A stretch of DNA of 17,147 bases, from assembly GCA_049694275.1 (NCBI GenBank), contig JBAVQS010000108.1:1-17147 (forward strand), written 5' to 3'. The translations under genes and the position numbers were made by a program. How positions within the stretch are numbered: position 1 is the first letter of the stretch; every line of letters begins with the position of its first letter. Of this stretch, positions 14,870 to 17,147 are shown one piece after another. The DNA comes from JBAVQS01 sp049694275. Its GTDB lineage: Bacteria > Chloroflexota > Anaerolineae > UBA4142 > SHND01. Under the pieces are notes generated by a model. The model did no database searches, was not told where the DNA came from, and worked only from the letters and a program-made list of their open reading frames with translations.

Positions 14870-14923
14870 CCGTTTTTTAGCTCGATGGAGGGCATTCTCA
14901 AGCGTTTCGGCGTCCTGTGGGTC

Positions 14924-14951
14924 TTGACTTGCGCCAATCCCTGTATATAAT
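14924..14951 (+). promoter_or_regulatory. tRNA-Gly promoter
   Basis: TTGACT (14924-14929) and a perfect TATAAT (14946-14951) are spaced 16 bp. Transcription would begin near 14958, about 4 nt before the mature tRNA. Confidence 0.8.
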
Positions 14952-14961
14952 AGGATTGTCT

Positions 14962-15033
14962 GCGGGCGTGGTGTAGCGGCAACATGTCTCCTTCCCAAGG
15001 AGAAGACCGTGGGTTCAAATCCCATCGCCCGCT
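14962..15033 (+). tRNA. tRNA-Gly (anticodon CCC)
   Basis: A full cloverleaf can be drawn. The acceptor stem is GCGGGCG/CGCCCGC with discriminator T at 15033. The D-stem is GTGT/ACAT. The anticodon stem is TCTCC/GGAGA with seven-base loop TTCCCAA, giving anticodon CCC (codon GGG). The variable loop is AGACC, and the T-arm is GTGGG-TTCAAAT-CCCAT. Acceptor and anticodon loop match the E. coli glyU-type tRNA-Gly(CCC). CCA is not encoded, so it must be added by CCA transferase. It has its own promoter and terminator, and marks the boundary between housekeeping genes and the accessory block on its right. Confidence 0.95.
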
Positions 15034-15034
15034 C

Positions 15035-15054
15035 TTGCGCCCTCACGGGCGCAA
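15035..15054. other. Perfect hairpin immediately after the tRNA
   Basis: TTGCGCCC-TCAC-GGGCGCAA is an 8-bp stem with a 4-nt loop, starting 2 nt after the discriminator base. No U-run follows on the plus strand. It may guide 3' trailer processing. Confidence 0.5.
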
Positions 15055-15128
15055 AACGCGATCCCTATTCGCTTGTTAATGTGCAAACGTTAAGGCGATC
15101 AATCCACGCAAGGATGCCGGGGTCGTTT

Positions 15129-15167
15129 GAATCGCTGGCGGCTATCACCCGCTGGCGATTCTTTTTT
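15129..15167 (+). terminator. Rho-independent terminator of the tRNA-Gly transcript
   Basis: GAATCGC (15129-15135) pairs with GCGATTC (15155-15161). The stem continues inward for six more pairs, two of them G-U, around a 7-nt loop (15142-15148). Six T bases (15162-15167) follow directly, a textbook intrinsic terminator on the plus strand. Confidence 0.88.
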
Positions 15168-15190
15168 ACCCGGCGCCGGAAGACTCGACG

Positions 15191-15439
15191 CTACGGCTTT
15201 GGACTGGTTGGAAGATTGGCGAAATAATTTTCAATGCTGTCCTCGAATACCACCCATGGGGATTTCTCCGCCCACCCCTGCTTTCGCCCCTGCAACCACC
15301 CGCGGCGCAGGTAGTTTTTTATAGTCTCTGGTCCGACCACGATCCCGGCTTTCTTAAATCGCTGGACCGTCTCCTCAAGACTGAGCGTAGGACGCTCATC
15401 TGCGTGTTTGGTCATATCTGTTTGTGTTGTATGTATCAT
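15191..15439 (-). CDS. Small excisionase/MerR-like helix-turn-helix protein
   Basis: This protein of up to 82 aa has a single HTH domain. LSLEETVQRFKKAG begins the domain, VGPETIKNYLRRGWLQGRKQG is the recognition region, and WVVFEDSIENYF is the closing strand-helix. This order resembles HTH_17/excisionase-type DNA-binding proteins. In mobile elements these act as recombination directionality factors or small repressors. The ATG at 15439 leaves only about a 5-nt leader from the strong promoter at 15451-15479. An internal ATG at 15415 (MTKHADERP, 74 aa) would have about 29 nt and is equally possible; neither has a clear Shine-Dalgarno sequence. It is the last gene of the minus-strand block, nearest the tRNA, the usual place of an excisionase near an attachment site. 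No integrase is seen, so this role is inference. Confidence 0.6.
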   Translation of the reverse strand: MIHTTQTDMTKHADERPTLSLEETVQRFKKAGIVVGPETIKNYLRRGWLQGRKQGWAEKSPWVVFEDSIENYFANLPTSPKP

Positions 15440-15450
15440 TTGTATATGCA

Positions 15451-15479
15451 AGTATACGACAAAAGTAAACGGCTGTCAA
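15451..15479 (-). promoter_or_regulatory. Near-consensus promoter of the HTH gene
   Basis: Minus-strand TTGACA (15474-15479, perfect) and TATACT (15451-15456) are separated by exactly 17 bp. The -35 box overlaps the TGA stop codon of the ATPase gene. Transcription would start near 15444. A/T-rich repeats of the type GTATA/TATAC surround the start and could be an operator. Confidence 0.8.
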
Positions 15480-16291
15480 TAGTTTTTGCGGAAAGAATTT
15501 ACATTCGCGGTGATGTCTGACTCGCTAGTCGAACAAATCATCGGCGGCCCGGATTGCTCCCCGGTCCCGAGTGATGCCAGTCCGCCCATCATCGCTTGCA
15601 CTTGATCCGGCTCCCCGTGGTTGCTCACCCAGTCACGGACCGCCTTTTGGTCCTGGGGCGAGGTGATGCGCAAGACGATTAGATTCTCGCTCTGAGTCAG
15701 CACATTCTTATTCAGGACCGAGGGCCTTTGTGTAATCAGAGTGCAGCCGATGCCGTACACCCCGCCGCGCCGCACAATTGCTTCGTAGGCCCCCAGCATC
15801 TTTTCCTGTCCGTGGAAAGGACGCTGGGGCGCAACGGAATCCGCCTCGTCGATAAAAAGGTGCATCGCCGCGCGGGATTTCTGCTTGCGGTAAAACAGAC
15901 GCCATCCAAAGTCGGTAGAAAAGCGGTCCTGCTCCGCTTGGGAATCAAAACCGGAAAGGTCGATCACATACCATCCCGGATGGTCAACCACCAAATCCGC
16001 GATGACTTTGCCGGCCGTCGGCTCAAGCGGCACATCGGCATGTGCTCCGCCCAGGATGACGACCGGGAGCCCTTCGGCCTCTCCGTCTGACGATGCGCGC
16101 AGGCCCCACCATGCGCCGGTGGGGTCTATTGCTACCCAGGGCAACCCGGCTTTGACCATCTCTTCCGCGATGACAGAGGCAGTATACGACTTGCCCACTC
16201 TCCTCTTTGCCAGTATCGCGGCGGTCTGGGTGATGAAATCAAGCGGCAGGGTGAGATCGGGAGAGATACGCAAGCCTTTTATTCTAGTCAT
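15476..16291 (-). CDS. HerA/FtsK-like ATPase of a mobile element
   Basis: This 271-aa cytoplasmic P-loop ATPase has a RecA-like core. AILAKRRVGKSYTAS (Walker A region, Lys34, Ser35) is followed by PWVAIDPTGAWWGL, then LPVVILGG and VPLEPTAGK. MHLFIDEADSVAPQRP is the Walker B motif (Asp148, Glu149). EAIVRRGGVYGIGCTLITQRPS carries an arginine-finger-like Arg and a sensor. The arrangement, including TGAWWGL and NVLTQSENLIVLR, matches a HerA-like family I recall from plasmids and integrated elements. In that family the P-loop usually reads RGSGKT or similar, while here it is RRVGKS. Recalled relatives also continue past the SLGTGE point with a further C-terminal region, while this one stops after about 27 unmatched residues. 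Its ATG overlaps the stop of the 58-aa gene (ATGA). AAAGG lies about 8 nt upstream. A role in DNA translocation or transfer is inferred. Confidence 0.72.
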   Translation of the reverse strand: MTRIKGLRISPDLTLPLDFITQTAAILAKRRVGKSYTASVIAEEMVKAGLPWVAIDPTGAWWGLRASSDGEAEGLPVVILGGAHADVPLEPTAGKVIADLVVDHPGWYVIDLSGFDSQAEQDRFSTDFGWRLFYRKQKSRAAMHLFIDEADSVAPQRPFHGQEKMLGAYEAIVRRGGVYGIGCTLITQRPSVLNKNVLTQSENLIVLRITSPQDQKAVRDWVSNHGEPDQVQAMMGGLASLGTGEQSGPPMICSTSESDITANVNSFRKNY

Positions 16292-16464
16292 GTCTGTGCC
16301 TTTACTTTCGCCAGGGCGTTCCGCGAGATGATCTCGCGCTGTCCATTATCTACGAATTCAACCAGGGCGCTATTCATCGCCCCGCGGGCCAGGACCCTGC
16401 AAGCGCGCCGGTAGAGCGTTGCCCGCTTCGGGTTGTTGCGCCAGCGGTAGATATAGAGTGTCAT
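16288..16464 (-). CDS. Small basic hypothetical protein, 58 aa
   Basis: ATG at 16464 opens a 58-codon frame, MTLYIYRWRNNPKRATLYRR onward, ending with VKAQT and TGA. I do not recognise it. It is Arg-rich in the first half (RWRNNPKR, YRRACRVLARG), suggesting nucleic-acid contact, and its second half (ALVEFVDNGQREIISRNAL) could form a small beta fold. The start is 3 nt after the stop of the coiled-coil gene, and its stop overlaps the ATPase start in an ATGA arrangement. These junctions argue strongly that it is translated as part of the block. It has no signal peptide or membrane helix. Confidence 0.6.
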   Translation of the reverse strand: MTLYIYRWRNNPKRATLYRRACRVLARGAMNSALVEFVDNGQREIISRNALAKVKAQT

Positions 16465-16467
16465 TTC

Positions 16468-16770
16468 TTACTCGTACCACTTGGCCTGTCTGCGGAGACG
16501 ATCCGCGCCCCAATCGTCACCCTGCCCGGCGGCATTGTTAGCCCGCCGCATCAGGTCGGTATACTGTTCGTGGTCGTATTGTGCGCGCTTGGCCTGTTCC
16601 TCAGCGGCGCGAGCACGGGATTCGGCCTTGCGTGCCATTTCAGCTTGTCGTTCTGCGTAGTAACTGGCGTTGTATGAGCCTTCCGCCTGTTCATTTTCCA
16701 TTGCCAGAATGGTCTGGCGCAACCTGCGAATCTCTGCGACAAGCTCCCGAATCAGTCTGATGTGTCCCAT
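16468..16770 (-). CDS. Coiled-coil hypothetical protein, phage-like
   Basis: This 100-aa cytoplasmic protein is predicted to be almost entirely helical. LIRELVAEIRRLRQTILAMENEQAEGS is one coiled-coil segment. AERQAEMARKAESRARAAEEQAKRAQYDHEQY (shown here in part) is an Ala/Arg/Glu-rich second segment. No known domain is recognised. The ATG at 16770 is chosen because AAAGGGGAGAAC precedes it, nearly the same leader as the neighbouring gene. A longer in-frame ATG at 16818 would overlap that gene's end and has no such site. It is part of the tight minus-strand block with the 58-aa protein and ATPase. Confidence 0.6.
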   Translation of the reverse strand: MGHIRLIRELVAEIRRLRQTILAMENEQAEGSYNASYYAERQAEMARKAESRARAAEEQAKRAQYDHEQYTDLMRRANNAAGQGDDWGADRLRRQAKWYE

Positions 16771-16807
16771 GTTCTCCCCTTTCGTTTTCTTGCGTGACTT
16801 GGAACGG

Positions 16808-17092
16808 TCACTGACCATTGATTTCGGCGATCAGTTTGCTGCTATCGTGATACCATCTCGAGTACTGATGCAACCATGCAACGAAATCGCCAGAATTAGG
16901 CTCCGGCGCGTGCTCCAACATATCGAGCATATCCGGTGCTTTGGAAATGAGGCGGGCCGTGTCGCCGTTATTACCCAGGTCCTGCATGTCTGAAACGATT
17001 CCTGGCTGTTCTTCCGTCTCAATAGTCCACTTCACATATTCATCGTCAAACTCAGTTTTTACCACTTTCCACGGTCCTGGTGTGTATGGCAT
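16808..17092 (-). CDS. Small phage-type hypothetical protein
   Basis: This 94-aa protein begins MPYTPGPWKVVKTEFDDEY and contains NGDTARLISKAPDMLDMLE. The combination of an N-terminal TPGPW and a later N-x-x-x-ARLI-x-x-APxML segment is familiar from small early proteins of tailed phages and prophages, whose biochemical function is not known to me. The ATG at 17092 follows AAAGGGGAAAC; an in-frame ATG at 17140 lacks this and is rejected. It lies 37 nt upstream of the coiled-coil gene. Its presence is the main reason for calling the right edge phage- or element-derived. Confidence 0.65.
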   Translation of the reverse strand: MPYTPGPWKVVKTEFDDEYVKWTIETEEQPGIVSDMQDLGNNGDTARLISKAPDMLDMLEHAPEPNSGDFVAWLHQYSRWYHDSSKLIAEINGQ

Positions 17093-17113
17093 GTTTCCCC
17101 TTTCATTGGGTGT

Positions 17114-17137
17114 GGGCCGCGGACAGATCCGCGGCCC
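17114..17137. other. Perfect GC hairpin at the right edge
   Basis: GGGCCGCGGA-CAGA-TCCGCGGCCC forms a 10-bp stem with a 4-nt loop. It lies just upstream of the phage-type gene on the minus strand, either ending a preceding transcript or in that gene's leader. No U-run follows within view. Confidence 0.55.
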
Positions 17138-17147
17138 CATATATGAT

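Noticed and set aside
1..17147. CRISPR array or complete insertion sequence
   Set aside because: No regularly spaced repeats of CRISPR size, no transposase and no terminal inverted repeats with target duplications were seen.

Overview
The window is a GC-rich bacterial chromosome segment. It carries one fragment at the left edge, nine further complete protein genes that belong to recognisable families, a tRNA gene, and a block of small accessory genes at the right edge. The gene styles suggest a Chloroflexota (Anaerolineae-like) or similar poorly cultured lineage. These styles are an alanine-rich HlyD-type adaptor with GPSADDI-like repeats, a secreted triple-LysM/C39-like protein, a PHP-AlbA-like fusion with an acidic tail, and a tRNA without encoded CCA. 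This placement is an inference from family resemblance; there is no rRNA or marker gene to prove it.

Left part (1-6880). A minus-strand gene with a pyruvate-kinase-like N-terminus leaves the window at base 1. An orphan membrane histidine kinase (341-1771) follows on the plus strand with its own promoter. Next is a plus-strand efflux operon: MarR-family regulator (1880-2410), HlyD-like membrane-fusion protein (2424-3659) and AcrB-like RND pump (3711-6812). Two near-identical operator-like palindromes 21 bp apart bracket the -10 box of the MarR promoter, which suggests autorepression of the pump. A perfect 20-bp inverted repeat (6837-6877) ends this operon and also the convergent one.

Middle part (6891-11794). 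A minus-strand cluster reads PHP/AlbA-like protein (8614-10980), secreted LysM/C39-like protein (7315-8511, GTG start) and a YpeA-like GNAT acetyltransferase (6891-7307). Upstream lies about 800 bp without a convincing gene but with several hairpins (10981-11794).

Right-middle part (11795-14869). A proteostasis operon on the minus strand carries a small heat-shock protein (14316-14750) and then Lon protease (11795-14269). The hsp20 promoter has a perfect 16-bp palindrome over its -35 box. Its roughly 85-nt leader can form a hairpin whose loop is complementary to the bases next to the ribosome-binding site.

Right end (14924-17147). A tRNA-Gly(CCC) gene with a strong promoter and a U-tailed terminator is followed by a minus-strand block of compact, tightly spaced genes. 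From upstream to downstream these are a phage-like 94-aa protein, a 100-aa coiled-coil protein, a 58-aa protein, a HerA/FtsK-like ATPase that appears C-terminally short, and an excisionase-like HTH protein with its own strong promoter. This looks like the edge of an integrated element next to the tRNA, but no integrase or attachment-site duplicate is visible. The items most worth following up are the PHP-AlbA-like fusion, the tandem MarR operators, the hsp20 leader, and the tRNA-proximal ATPase block.
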